Assembly (NCBI RefSeq): GCF_026810505.1
Contig: NZ_CP101750.1
Location: forward strand, 7,676,515-7,740,514
DNA from: Streptomyces sp. Je 1-369
GTDB taxonomy: Bacteria > Actinomycetota > Actinomycetes > Streptomycetales > Streptomycetaceae
Direction of reading: 5' to 3'
DNA length: 64,000 nt
The notes under the pieces are model-generated. The model made no database searches and was not told the DNA's origin. It was given only the letters and a program-made list of their open reading frames with translations. A program made the position numbers and the translations under genes. This document shows positions 50,666 to 58,990 of the stretch, in pieces. Position 1 is the first letter of the stretch; each line of letters starts with the position of its first letter.

Positions 50666-52471
50666 CTGTCGACCGCCATCCTCACCGGACAGCCGGTCCC
50701 CGGGTCGCCGCTCGAAGGCGATCTGCGGTCCCTCGGCTTCGACGTGCGGGTCGCCTCCGACGCGGCGGACGCCGAGTCGCTGCTCGCGGCCGTGCCCGGT
50801 GACCAGCGGGTCGCGGTCGTCGACGCGCGCTTCGTCGGACACGTCCACGCGTTGCGCCTCGGCCTCACCGACCCCCGGTTCGCCGCCTCCGCGGTGCCCG
50901 GCGCCGTCGCCGCCAAGCCGGAGGCCCGCAAGGAGCTGACGCGCGCGCTGCGGACGACCGCCGCCACCACGGGCGGCGTCGTCACCCACGACGCGCTCCC
51001 CGACGACATCGCCACCGCGATGGAGTCCGGCGCCACGGACGTGCACCGCCCCGACCTCGGCACCCTCGTCGCCACCGTGCCCGACGACCCGCAGACGCGG
51101 AACGAGGCACGCCAGGCCGTCGCCGCCGTCGACGACGAGGCCGTACGCCTGCGCACCGCGGTCAAGTCGCGGGACGGCTTCTTCACGACGTACTGCATCT
51201 CCCCGTACTCCCGCTACATCGCCCGCTGGTGCGCCCGACGAGGCCTCACCCCGAACCAGGTCACCACCGCCTCGCTGCTCACCGCCCTGATCGCGGCGGG
51301 CTGCGCGGCGACCGGGACCCGCGGCGGCTTCGTCGCCGCGGGTGTGCTGCTGCTCCTCTCCTTCGTCCTCGACTGCACGGACGGGCAGCTCGCCCGCTAC
51401 TCCCTGCAGTACTCGACGCTCGGCGCCTGGCTGGACGCGACGTTCGACCGCGCCAAGGAGTACGCGTACTACGCGGGACTGGCGCTCGGCGCGGCCAACG
51501 CGAACGGTGACGACGTCTGGGCGCTGGCCCTCGGCGCCATGGTTCTCCAGACCTGTCGCCACGTCGTGGACTTCTCGTTCAACGAGGCGAATCACGACGC
51601 CACGGCCAACACCAGCCCCACCGCCGCCCTCTCGGACAAGCTCGACAGCGTCGGGTGGACGGTCTGGGTGCGCCGGATGATAGTGCTGCCCATCGGCGAG
51701 CGCTGGGCGATGATCGCCGTTCTCACCGCGGTCACCACCCCGCGCATCACCCTCGTCGTCCTGATCATCGGCTGCGCCCTCGCCGCCTGCTACACCACCG
51801 CCGGACGCGTCCTGCGCTCGCTGACCCGCAAGGCGACCCGCACCGACCGCGCCGCCCAGGCCCTCGGCGACCTCGCCGACAACGGCACGCTCGCCTCCGC
51901 CTTCGCCGCCGTCGGACCGCGCGGACGCTTCCTGCCCGCCCCCGTGCTCGCCTTCCTCGGCGGCGCCGCCGTCGTCGCGGTGGCCGCCTTCACCTCCTAC
52001 GGCAGCCCGTGGGTCGTCGTCGCCGCAGTCGTCCACGTGGTCCTGTCCGGCCTGGCGCTCGCGCGGCCGCTCATAGCCCCGCTGGACTGGCTGGCCCCGC
52101 CGTTCTTCCGCGCCGCCGAGTACGGCACGGTCCTGATACTCGCGGCCAAAGCCGATGTGAACGGGGCGCTGCCCGCGGCTTTCGGGCTGGTGTCGGCGGT
52201 CGCCTACCATCACTACGACACGGTGTACCGCATCAAGGGCGGCGCCGGTGCGCCCCCGCGCCGGCTCGTGCGGGCGATCGGCGGCCAAGAAGGCAGGACC
52301 CTCGTGGTCGCGCTGGCCGCCACCCTGCTGTCCACCACCGATTTCACCGTCGCGCTCACGGCACTCGCCGTGGCCGTGGCACTCGTGGTGCTCGTCGAGA
52401 GCATCCGCTTCTGGGTCGCCGCCGAGAAACAGGGCGCACCCGCCGTACACGATGAAGGAGAACCCGCATGA
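50666..52471 (+). CDS. CDP-alcohol phosphotransferase with extra N- and C-terminal domains (DUF5941-type)
   Basis: This 601-residue membrane protein (CTG start) has an N-terminal part (about 1-165) that is soluble and of unknown fold, opening LSTAILTGQPVPGSPLEG. The central CDP-alcohol phosphotransferase core has the complete motif DCTDGQLARYSLQYSTLGAW then LDATFD (Asp at about 236, 239, 257, 261), which moves a phospho-alcohol from CDP onto an acceptor. Several hydrophobic helices follow, including a C-terminal membrane domain (about 440-570) that I associate with DUF5941. It starts the cassette and overlaps the cytidylyltransferase by ATGA. Acceptor and alcohol are unknown. Confidence 0.82.
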   Translation: MSTAILTGQPVPGSPLEGDLRSLGFDVRVASDAADAESLLAAVPGDQRVAVVDARFVGHVHALRLGLTDPRFAASAVPGAVAAKPEARKELTRALRTTAATTGGVVTHDALPDDIATAMESGATDVHRPDLGTLVATVPDDPQTRNEARQAVAAVDDEAVRLRTAVKSRDGFFTTYCISPYSRYIARWCARRGLTPNQVTTASLLTALIAAGCAATGTRGGFVAAGVLLLLSFVLDCTDGQLARYSLQYSTLGAWLDATFDRAKEYAYYAGLALGAANANGDDVWALALGAMVLQTCRHVVDFSFNEANHDATANTSPTAALSDKLDSVGWTVWVRRMIVLPIGERWAMIAVLTAVTTPRITLVVLIIGCALAACYTTAGRVLRSLTRKATRTDRAAQALGDLADNGTLASAFAAVGPRGRFLPAPVLAFLGGAAVVAVAAFTSYGSPWVVVAAVVHVVLSGLALARPLIAPLDWLAPPFFRAAEYGTVLILAAKADVNGALPAAFGLVSAVAYHHYDTVYRIKGGAGAPPRRLVRAIGGQEGRTLVVALAATLLSTTDFTVALTALAVAVALVVLVESIRFWVAAEKQGAPAVHDEGEPA

Positions 52472-53205
52472 TCGGCCTCGTCCTTGCGGCAGGCGCCGGA
52501 CGGCGTCTGCGTCCCTACACGGACACCCTGCCCAAGGCCCTGGTGCCCGTCGATGGTGAGACCACCATCCTCGACCTGACGCTCGGCAACTTCGCCGAGA
52601 TCGGTCTCACCGAGGTCGCGATCATCGTCGGCTACAAGAAGGAAGCCGTCTACGACCGCAAGGCGGACCTGGAGGCGAAGTACGGCCTCAAGCTGACGCT
52701 GATCGACAACGACAAGGCCGAGGAGTGGAACAACGCCTACTCCCTGTGGTGCGGGCGTGACGCCATCAAGCACGACGTGATCCTCGCCAACGGCGACACC
52801 GTGCACCCGGTCTCCGTGGAGAAGACGCTGCTCGCCGCCCGCGGCAACGGCCAGAAGATCATCCTCGCCCTCGACACGGTGAAGCAGCTCGCCGACGAGG
52901 AGATGAAGGTCATCGTGGACGACGCCAAGGGTGTCCAGAAGATCACGAAGCTGATGGACCCGGCGACGGCCACCGGTGAGTACATCGGCGTCACCCTCAT
53001 CGAGGGCTCCGCCGCCGACGAGCTCGCCGACGCCCTGAAGACCACCTTCGAGCGCGACCCCGACCTCTACTACGAGGACGGCTACCAGGAGCTCGTCAAC
53101 CGCGGCTTCAAGGTCGACGTGGCCCCGATCGGCGACGTCAAGTGGGTCGAGATCGACAACCACGAAGACCTCGCCAAGGGCCGGGAGATCGCGTGCCAGT
53201 ACTGA
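52468..53205 (+). CDS. LicC/PntC-like cytidylyltransferase (phospho-alcohol CTP transferase)
   Basis: This 245-residue nucleotidyltransferase opens MIGLVLAAGAGRRLRPYTDT then LPKALVPVDGETTIL, the signature G-x-G-x-R and Lys of NTP transferases. NNAYSLWCGRDA and VILANGDTVHP (metal Asp) are shared with phosphocholine and 2-aminoethylphosphonate cytidylyltransferases rather than with sugar-1-phosphate enzymes. The expected product is a CDP-alcohol, the donor of the two adjacent CDP-alcohol phosphotransferases. ATG overlaps the previous TGA. A TagD-type glycerol-3-phosphate cytidylyltransferase is excluded by fold. The substrate is inferred, not proven. Confidence 0.83.
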   Translation: MIGLVLAAGAGRRLRPYTDTLPKALVPVDGETTILDLTLGNFAEIGLTEVAIIVGYKKEAVYDRKADLEAKYGLKLTLIDNDKAEEWNNAYSLWCGRDAIKHDVILANGDTVHPVSVEKTLLAARGNGQKIILALDTVKQLADEEMKVIVDDAKGVQKITKLMDPATATGEYIGVTLIEGSAADELADALKTTFERDPDLYYEDGYQELVNRGFKVDVAPIGDVKWVEIDNHEDLAKGREIACQY

Positions 53206-54260
53206 CGAGGCTCATCCCCTCGCCGGTCGTCGTCGACATCCGGCCGGGGGCGCTCGACGACCTGGCCGGTGTCCTCGCCGACCAGCGGATCTGCTCGTCG
53301 ACCGGCAAGCTCGCCATCGCCATCAGCGGCGGCTCCGGCGCGGTGCTCCGCGAGCGGCTCATGCCGTCGCTGGGCGGCGCCGAGTGGTTCGAGGTCGGCG
53401 GCGGCACGCTCGACGACGCCATCAAGCTCGGCGAGGACATCCGCAAGTCGGGGCGGTACGACGCGATCGTCGGCCTCGGCGGCGGCAAGATCATCGACTG
53501 TGCCAAGTTCGCCGCGGCGCGCGTGGGCCTGCCGCTGGTCGCCGTCGCGACGAACCTGTCGCACGACGGCCTCTGCTCGCCGGTCGCGACGCTCGACAAC
53601 GACGCGGGCCGCGGCTCGTACGGCGTGCCGAACCCCATCGCGGTCGTCATCGACCTCGATGTGATCCGTGAGGCGCCCGTCCGTTTCGTCCGCTCCGGCA
53701 TCGGCGACGCGCTGTCCAACATCTCGGCGATCCGGGACTGGGAGCTCGCCGCCCGCGAGCGCGGCGAGGACATCGACGGCCTCGCGGCCGCCATGGCCCG
53801 CCAGGCCGGCGAGGCCGTGCTCCGCCACCCCGGCGGCGTCGGCGACGACGGTTTCCTCCAGGTCCTTGCCGAGGGTCTGGTCCTCACCGGCATCGCCATG
53901 TCGATCTCGGGCGACTCCCGCCCGGCGTCCGGCGCCTGCCACGAGATCAACCACGCCTTCGACCTGCTCTTCCCCAAGCGCGCCGCAAGCCACGGCGAGC
54001 AGTGCGGCCTGGGCGCGGCCTTCGCGATGCACCTGCGCGGTGCCCACGAGGAGTCGGCGTTCATGGCCCAGGTGCTGCGCCGCCACGGCCTGCCCGTGCT
54101 GCCGGAGGAGATCGGTTTCACCGTGGACGAGTTCGTGCAGGTCGTGGAGTTCGCTCCGCAGACCCGCCCGGGCCGCTACACGATCCTCGAACACCTCGAC
54201 CTCTCCACCGACCAGATCAGGGACGCATACGCCGACTATGCAAAAGCCATCGGTAGCTGA
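53193..54260 (+). CDS. Iron-containing-alcohol-dehydrogenase-like enzyme, sn-glycerol-1-phosphate dehydrogenase type
   Basis: This 355-residue NAD(P)-dependent enzyme belongs to the group that includes archaeal EgsA and bacterial AraM, which reduces dihydroxyacetone phosphate to sn-glycerol-1-phosphate. Seen: NAD site YDAIVGLGGGKIIDCAKFAA, then VATNLSHDGLCSP, and the metal ligands in SRPASGACHEINHAFDLLF and ASHGEQCGLGAAFAMH. The SRPASG-x-x-H...H block is typical of AraM/EgsA and not of ordinary alcohol dehydrogenases. It starts with GTG, overlapping the previous gene by 13 bp, and runs into the next gene by 23 bp. A related polyol or inositol phosphate substrate is possible. Confidence 0.82.
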   Translation: MPVLTRLIPSPVVVDIRPGALDDLAGVLADQRICSSTGKLAIAISGGSGAVLRERLMPSLGGAEWFEVGGGTLDDAIKLGEDIRKSGRYDAIVGLGGGKIIDCAKFAAARVGLPLVAVATNLSHDGLCSPVATLDNDAGRGSYGVPNPIAVVIDLDVIREAPVRFVRSGIGDALSNISAIRDWELAARERGEDIDGLAAAMARQAGEAVLRHPGGVGDDGFLQVLAEGLVLTGIAMSISGDSRPASGACHEINHAFDLLFPKRAASHGEQCGLGAAFAMHLRGAHEESAFMAQVLRRHGLPVLPEEIGFTVDEFVQVVEFAPQTRPGRYTILEHLDLSTDQIRDAYADYAKAIGS

Positions 54261-55017
54261 GCTCCGCCCGGTTGTTCACCCCCCGGGGGTGAAGGACCGG
54301 CACAGCGGCGAACACTGGGCCGGCCGGCTCTACATGCGCGAGGTCTCCCTGCGCATCGACCGGCACCTGGTGAACACGCGGGTCACGCCCAACCAGCTGA
54401 CCTACGTGATGACCGTCGCCGGCGCCCTCGCCGCCCCGGCCCTGCTGGTGCCCGGCATCACGGGCGCCGTGCTCGGCGTGGTCGCGGTCCAGCTCTACCT
54501 GCTGCTCGACTGCGTGGACGGCGAGATCGCCCGCTGGAAGAAGCAGTACTCGATGTCCGGGGTCTATCTGGACCGGGTCGCCGCCTACCTGTGCGACGCC
54601 GCGGTCCTGGTCGGCTTCGGCCTGCGCGCCGCCGACATATGGGGCTCGGGACGCATCGACTGGCTGTGGGCCTTCCTCGGCACCCTGGCCGCACTCGGCG
54701 CGATCCTGATCAAGGCCGAGACCGACCTCGTCGGCGTCGCCCGGCACCAGACGGGCAAGGAGCCGGTCAAGGAGTCCGCGGCCGAGCCGCGCTCCTCCGG
54801 CATGGCGCTGGCCCGCAGGGCCGCCGCCGCGCTGAAGTTCCACCGGCTCATCCTCGGGGTCGAGGCGTCCCTGCTGATCCTGGTCATCGCGTTCATCGAC
54901 CAGGCACGCGGCGACCTGTTCTTCTCGCGCCTCGGTGTGGCGGTGCTCGCGGGCATCGCGATGCTGCAGACCCTGCTGCACCTCGTGTCCATCCTCGTAT
55001 CGAGCAGGTTGAAGTGA
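54238..55017 (+). CDS. CDP-alcohol phosphotransferase (second, divergent active site)
   Basis: This 259-residue membrane protein has about six helices. The family motif is DCVDGEIARWKKQYSMSGVY then LDRVAAY: D91, D94, G95, A98, R99, G108 and D112 are present, but the last Asp of the D(x)2DG(x)2AR(x)8G(x)3D(x)3D pattern is A116. That Asp is the proposed general base, so this protein may use another residue, work with the first transferase, or be inactive. It starts within the end of the previous gene (overlap 23 bp) and overlaps the glycosyltransferase by GTGA. Its CDP-alcohol should be the one made two genes upstream. Confidence 0.82.
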   Translation: MQKPSVAELRPVVHPPGVKDRHSGEHWAGRLYMREVSLRIDRHLVNTRVTPNQLTYVMTVAGALAAPALLVPGITGAVLGVVAVQLYLLLDCVDGEIARWKKQYSMSGVYLDRVAAYLCDAAVLVGFGLRAADIWGSGRIDWLWAFLGTLAALGAILIKAETDLVGVARHQTGKEPVKESAAEPRSSGMALARRAAAALKFHRLILGVEASLLILVIAFIDQARGDLFFSRLGVAVLAGIAMLQTLLHLVSILVSSRLK

Positions 55018-55925
55018 GCACCCCGAGCACCCCGAGCCCTTCGGCGGAGAAGCTGAAGGTCGGCGCCGTCATCATCACGATGGGCAACCGGCCGCAGGAG
55101 CTGCGGGCCCTCCTCGACTCGGTCGCCAAGCAGGAGGGCGACCCGGTCGAGGTGGTCGTGGTCGGCAACGGCGCCCCCGTGCCCGAGGTCCCCGAAGGCG
55201 TACGCACCGTCGAGCTGCCGGAGAACCTCGGCATCCCCGGCGGCCGCAACGTCGGCATCGAGGCCTTCGGACCCGGCGGCACCGACGTCGACATCCTGCT
55301 CTTCCTGGACGACGACGGGCTGCTCGCCACCCTGGACACGGCGCGGCTCTGCCGCGAGGCGTTCGCCGCCGATCCGGAGCTCGGCATCATCAGCTTCCGC
55401 ATCGCGGACCCGGACACGGGGGAGACCCAGCGGCGCCACGTGCCGCGGCTGCGGGCCTCCGACCCGATGCGCTCCTCGCGCGTGACGACCTTCCTTGGCG
55501 GCGCCAACGCCGTCCGCACAAAGGTCCTCGCCGAGGTCGGCGGCCTGCCCGGCGAGTTCTTCTACGCCCATGAGGAGACCGACCTCGCCTGGCGCGCGCT
55601 CAACGCGGGCTGGATGATCGACTACCGCTCCGACATGGTCCTCTTCCACCCCACGACGGCCCCCTCGCGGCACGCGGTCTACCACCGGATGGTGGCCCGC
55701 AACCGCGTCTGGCTGGCCCGTCGCAACCTCCCCGCGCCGCTGGTCCCTGTCTACCTCGGTGTCTGGATGCTCCTCACCCTCGCCCGACGCCCCTCGGGCC
55801 CGGCCCTCAAGGCCTGGTTCGGCGGCTTCAAGGAGGGCTGGACCACGCCCTGCGGGCCTCGCAGGCCCATGAAGTGGCGTACGGTGTGGCGGCTGACCCG
55901 ACTGGGCCGACCTCCCGTCATCTGA
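55014..55925 (+). CDS. Family 2 glycosyltransferase
   Basis: This 303-residue GT-A enzyme has no membrane helix except a hydrophobic stretch near residues 240-256 (VPVYLGVWMLLTLARRP). The nucleotide-sugar region is VGAVIITMGNRPQELRALLD and ENLGIPGGRNVGIE. The metal motif is FLDDDGLL, the acceptor loop GGANAVRT and the catalytic EETDLAWR. This D-D-D/E-E-T-D pattern with PGGRN matches rhamnosyl- or galactofuranosyl-like GT2 enzymes. It would add a sugar to the phospho-polyol product. GTG 55014 overlaps the upstream stop. A 96-bp gap separates it from the exporter genes. Confidence 0.88.
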   Translation: MSTPSTPSPSAEKLKVGAVIITMGNRPQELRALLDSVAKQEGDPVEVVVVGNGAPVPEVPEGVRTVELPENLGIPGGRNVGIEAFGPGGTDVDILLFLDDDGLLATLDTARLCREAFAADPELGIISFRIADPDTGETQRRHVPRLRASDPMRSSRVTTFLGGANAVRTKVLAEVGGLPGEFFYAHEETDLAWRALNAGWMIDYRSDMVLFHPTTAPSRHAVYHRMVARNRVWLARRNLPAPLVPVYLGVWMLLTLARRPSGPALKAWFGGFKEGWTTPCGPRRPMKWRTVWRLTRLGRPPVI

Positions 55926-56021
55926 CAAGCTCGGGTCTGAGAGCATTCGGGCCATACCCCGGTCCCTGGCCCACGCCTACGCCCGACCGGCTGCGCTTTT
56001 CGAAGACGAAAGTTTCCACTC

Positions 56022-56966
56022 GTGAGTGAGACAACGCATGACGGCGGGGTCGCGGTGACTGCATCACCGTCGACTCCGTCGCCCGATGACGGGCTCTCCC
56101 GGGCCGAAGTCGCCGCCAAGTACGGTCTGACCGTCAGCGGCGCCCGGCCCGGACTTTTCGAGTACGTCCGCCAGCTCTGGGGACGGCGCCACTTCATCCT
56201 CGCCTTCTCCCAGGCGAAGCTGACCGCCCAGTACAGCCAGGCCAAGCTCGGCCAGCTGTGGCAGGTGGCGACACCGCTCCTGAACGCCGCGGTCTACTTC
56301 CTCATCTTCGGTCTGATCCTGAACGCCGACCGGGGCTTCCCCCGTGAGGTCTACATCCCGTTCCTGGTCACCGGTGTCTTCGTCTTCACCTTCACGCAGT
56401 CCTCGGTGATGGCGGGTGTCCGGTCGATCTCGGGCAACCTGGGCCTGGTGCGCGCGCTGCACTTCCCGCGGGCCTCGCTGCCGGTCTCGTTCTCGCTCCA
56501 GCAGCTTCAGCAGCTGCTCTTCTCGATGATCGTGCTGTTCATCATCACGGTCGGCTTCGGCAGCTACCCCAAGCTGTCGTGGCTGCTGATCGTGCCGGCC
56601 CTCGCCCTGCAGTTCCTGTTCAACACCGGGCTCGCGATGATCATGGCGAGGCTGGGCAGCAAGACCCCCGACCTCGCGCAGCTGATGCCGTTCGTGATGC
56701 GTACGTGGATGTACGCGTCCGGCGTCATGTTCTCCATCCCGGTCATGCTCAAGGACAAGCCCGAGTGGATCGCGGACATCCTGCAGTGGAACCCCGCGGC
56801 CATCTACATGGACCTGATGCGGTACGCGCTGATCGACGGCTACGGCGTGGAGTACCTCCCGCTGGGCCACTGGTCGTGGGCGATCGCGGGCGGCTGGGCC
56901 GTGCTCATCGCGGCCGGCGGTTTCGTGTACTTCTGGAAGGCTGAGGAGCGTTACGGCCGTGGCTGA
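56022..56966 (+). CDS. ABC-2 type polysaccharide/teichoic-acid exporter permease
   Basis: This 314-residue membrane component of a Wzm/TagG-type exporter has a cytosolic N-tail of about 45 residues (VSETTHDGG..), then FEYVRQLWGRRHFILAFSQA, which is the conserved entry to the transmembrane region. Six helices follow, including LLNAAVYFLIFGLILNADRG, and the C-terminal block WNPAAIYMDLMRYALI is also conserved in this family. With the ATPase it would move a lipid-linked polymer across the membrane. GTG 56022 is the start. It overlaps the ATPase gene by 8 bp. Confidence 0.9.
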   Translation: MSETTHDGGVAVTASPSTPSPDDGLSRAEVAAKYGLTVSGARPGLFEYVRQLWGRRHFILAFSQAKLTAQYSQAKLGQLWQVATPLLNAAVYFLIFGLILNADRGFPREVYIPFLVTGVFVFTFTQSSVMAGVRSISGNLGLVRALHFPRASLPVSFSLQQLQQLLFSMIVLFIITVGFGSYPKLSWLLIVPALALQFLFNTGLAMIMARLGSKTPDLAQLMPFVMRTWMYASGVMFSIPVMLKDKPEWIADILQWNPAAIYMDLMRYALIDGYGVEYLPLGHWSWAIAGGWAVLIAAGGFVYFWKAEERYGRG

Positions 56967-57747
56967 CCAGGACAAGAACCCCGACACGTCGCACATCCCC
57001 ACCGTCATCGCCGACGAGCTGCACATCGTCTACCGCGTCAACGGCGCGAAGACGGGCAAGGGCAGCGCCACCTCCGCCCTGAGCCGCATCCTCAGGCGCG
57101 GCGAGGAGCGCGGGGTGCGCAAGGTGCACGCCGTACGAGGCGTCAGCTTCACCTCCTACCGCGGCGAGGCCATCGGCCTCATCGGCTCCAACGGCTCCGG
57201 CAAGTCGACCCTGCTCCGCGCCATCGCGGGCCTGCTCCCCGCCGAGCAGGGCAAGGTCTACACCGACGGCCAGCCCTCACTGCTCGGCGTCAACGCGGCC
57301 CTGATGAACGATCTGACCGGCGAGCGCAACGTCATACTCGGCGGACTCGCGATGGGCATGTCCCGCGAGCAGATCCGGGAGCGCTACCAGGAGATCGTCG
57401 ACTTCTCGGGAATCAACGAGAAGGGCGACTTCATCACCCTTCCGATGCGCACCTACTCCTCCGGCATGGCGGCCCGTCTCCGCTTCTCCATCGCGGCGGC
57501 CAAGGACCACGACGTCCTGATGATCGACGAGGCCCTGGCCACCGGCGACCGCAAGTTCCAGAAGCGGTCGGAGGCCCGCATCCGCGAGCTGCGCAAGGAG
57601 GCCGGCACGGTCTTCCTGGTCAGCCACAACAACAAGTCGATCCGCGACACCTGCGACCGCGTGCTGTGGCTGGAACGCGGCGAGCTGCGCATGGACGGGC
57701 CGACCGACGAGGTCATAAAGGAGTACGAGAAGTTCACGGGCAAGTAG
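56959..57747 (+). CDS. ABC transporter ATP-binding protein, polymer exporter (Wzt/TagH type)
   Basis: This 262-residue ATPase is the partner of the overlapping permease. Walker A is GSNGSGKST, signature YSSGMAARLRFS (the YSSGM form is specific for polysaccharide/teichoic exporters), Walker B VLMIDEALATGD and switch His FLVSHNNKSI. There is an N-terminal tail of about 50 residues but no C-terminal carbohydrate-binding domain as in some Wzt proteins, so substrate recognition does not rely on chain-end decoration. It starts with GTG. It is the last gene of the cassette and is followed by a strong terminator. Confidence 0.92.
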   Translation: MADQDKNPDTSHIPTVIADELHIVYRVNGAKTGKGSATSALSRILRRGEERGVRKVHAVRGVSFTSYRGEAIGLIGSNGSGKSTLLRAIAGLLPAEQGKVYTDGQPSLLGVNAALMNDLTGERNVILGGLAMGMSREQIRERYQEIVDFSGINEKGDFITLPMRTYSSGMAARLRFSIAAAKDHDVLMIDEALATGDRKFQKRSEARIRELRKEAGTVFLVSHNNKSIRDTCDRVLWLERGELRMDGPTDEVIKEYEKFTGK

Positions 57748-57782
57748 CCCGATCGAGCCACGGGGGAACACCCGTTCGGCAG

Positions 57783-57817
57783 CAGTGCCCCGCCGGGAGG
57801 AGCCCGGCGGGGCACTG
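57783..57817 (+). terminator. Strong hairpin terminator after the exporter
   Basis: CAGTGCCCCGCCGGG-AGGAG-CCCGGCGGGGCACTG: 15 perfect base pairs and a 5-base loop, 35 bp after the ATPase stop. It separates the CDP-alcohol cassette from the hopanoid operon. Confidence 0.85.
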
Positions 57818-58093
57818 TCGTGACATGGTGTCCCCGGGGTCACTCGGCCACCTCAACTCACCTTCACCAAAGGAGGATTGACGCCGATCGGTGTGTTGTT
57901 GTGATGCGCCGAACACCCCGACGGCGCGTGTTGGGTTGTACAACGTAAGCTGTACAGGTGCTGATTCGCGGCAAGTGGGGCGATATCGCGCGGTGTCCCG
58001 CTTCGGAGCACGGCCCACCTCGGAGAGAGCCGGGCGGCGTGTCCGAAATAGGATGTATTGGGTCGGCAGTGTAGAACGGGAGATGTGACGGCA
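57818..58093 (+). other. Hopanoid operon promoter region
   Basis: This 276-base stretch has no protein-like frame. It holds the TGTACA dyad at 57936-57956, a run of possible -10 elements (for example TAGGAT near 58050) without a good -35, and the GGGAG site at 58078-58082 before hpnC. G+C is lower than in the neighbouring genes. Confidence 0.55.
57936..57956. promoter_or_regulatory. Operator candidate upstream of hpnC
   Basis: TTGTACAACGTAAGCTGTACA has two TGTACA boxes, each palindromic, with centres 14 bp apart (57937-57942 and 57951-57956). It lies about 140-160 bp before hpnC and is the only clear repeated motif in the region. The regulator is unknown. Confidence 0.4.
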
Positions 58094-58990
58094 ATGGCTA
58101 CGGATGATCTCCAGCTCCGCGATGCTTCCGCCGTCCTCGCCAAGGCCGCGGACGAGAACTTTCCGGTCGCGCCCTTCTTCCTTCCCCGGGCCTGGCGCGA
58201 CGACCTCATGGCCGTCTACGGCGTCGTCCGCCTCATCGACGACATCGGCGACGGCGACCTCGCCCCCGACGCCGCCCACGCGCGCCACCTCGGGCTCGAC
58301 GCCGACACGGACGACCCGCTGCCGCTCCTGGACGCCGTCGCGGCCGACCTGGACAAGGTCTTCGCCGGTACCGAGCCGGGCCACCCGCTGGTGCGGGCGC
58401 TGCGTCCCGCCGCCGAGCGCGGGACCCTGACGGCCGCACCCTTCCTGGACCTGATCGAGGCCAACCGCCAGGACCAGGTCATCACGCGCTACGAGACGTA
58501 CGACGACCTCGTCGCGTACTGCGCGCTCTCCGCCAATCCCATCGGCCGCCTCGTCCTGGCCATCACCGGGACGGAGACCCCGGAGCGCGTCCGCCGCTCG
58601 GACGCCGTCTGCACCGGCCTGCAGATCGTCGAGCACATCCAGGACGTCGCCGAAGACCTGCGGCGCGGCCGCATCTATCTGCCTGTCGAGGACATGAAGC
58701 GGTTCCACGTGAGTGAGTCAGATCTGGCCCTGCCGACAGCGGGCGCATCGGCGCGCGCGCTGGTCGCATTCGAAGTGGAACGCGCCCGCGGCCTGCTGAA
58801 TGAAGGCACCCCCCTGGTGGGTAGCGTCCACGGCAGGCTGAAGCTGCTGCTGGCCGGTTTCGTGGCAGGAGGGAGGGCGGCCGCCCGGGCGATCGTCGCC
58901 GCCGGGTACGACGTCCTGCCCGGGCCGCCGAAGCCGACCAAGCCGCGCCTGCTGCGCGAGACGGGTGCAGTACTGCGAGGAGAGGGGTGA
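58094..58990 (+). CDS. hpnC: Squalene-pathway enzyme HpnC (hydroxysqualene synthase)
   Basis: This trans-isoprenyl diphosphate synthase-like protein of 298 residues, in the known bacterial route, converts presqualene diphosphate to hydroxysqualene. The two aspartate-rich motifs are present: VVRLIDDIGDGD (about 41-52) and HIQDVAEDLRRGRIYLP. It is the first gene of the hopanoid operon, overlapping hpnD by GTGA. ATG 58094 was taken as start, eleven bases after GGGAG; an in-frame GTG at 58085 lies too close to that site. Confidence 0.92.
   Translation: MATDDLQLRDASAVLAKAADENFPVAPFFLPRAWRDDLMAVYGVVRLIDDIGDGDLAPDAAHARHLGLDADTDDPLPLLDAVAADLDKVFAGTEPGHPLVRALRPAAERGTLTAAPFLDLIEANRQDQVITRYETYDDLVAYCALSANPIGRLVLAITGTETPERVRRSDAVCTGLQIVEHIQDVAEDLRRGRIYLPVEDMKRFHVSESDLALPTAGASARALVAFEVERARGLLNEGTPLVGSVHGRLKLLLAGFVAGGRAAARAIVAAGYDVLPGPPKPTKPRLLRETGAVLRGEG

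Noticed and set aside
57891..58088. Short frame upstream of hpnC
   Set aside because: No ribosome-binding site, codon use unlike neighbours, and it overlaps the promoter region.
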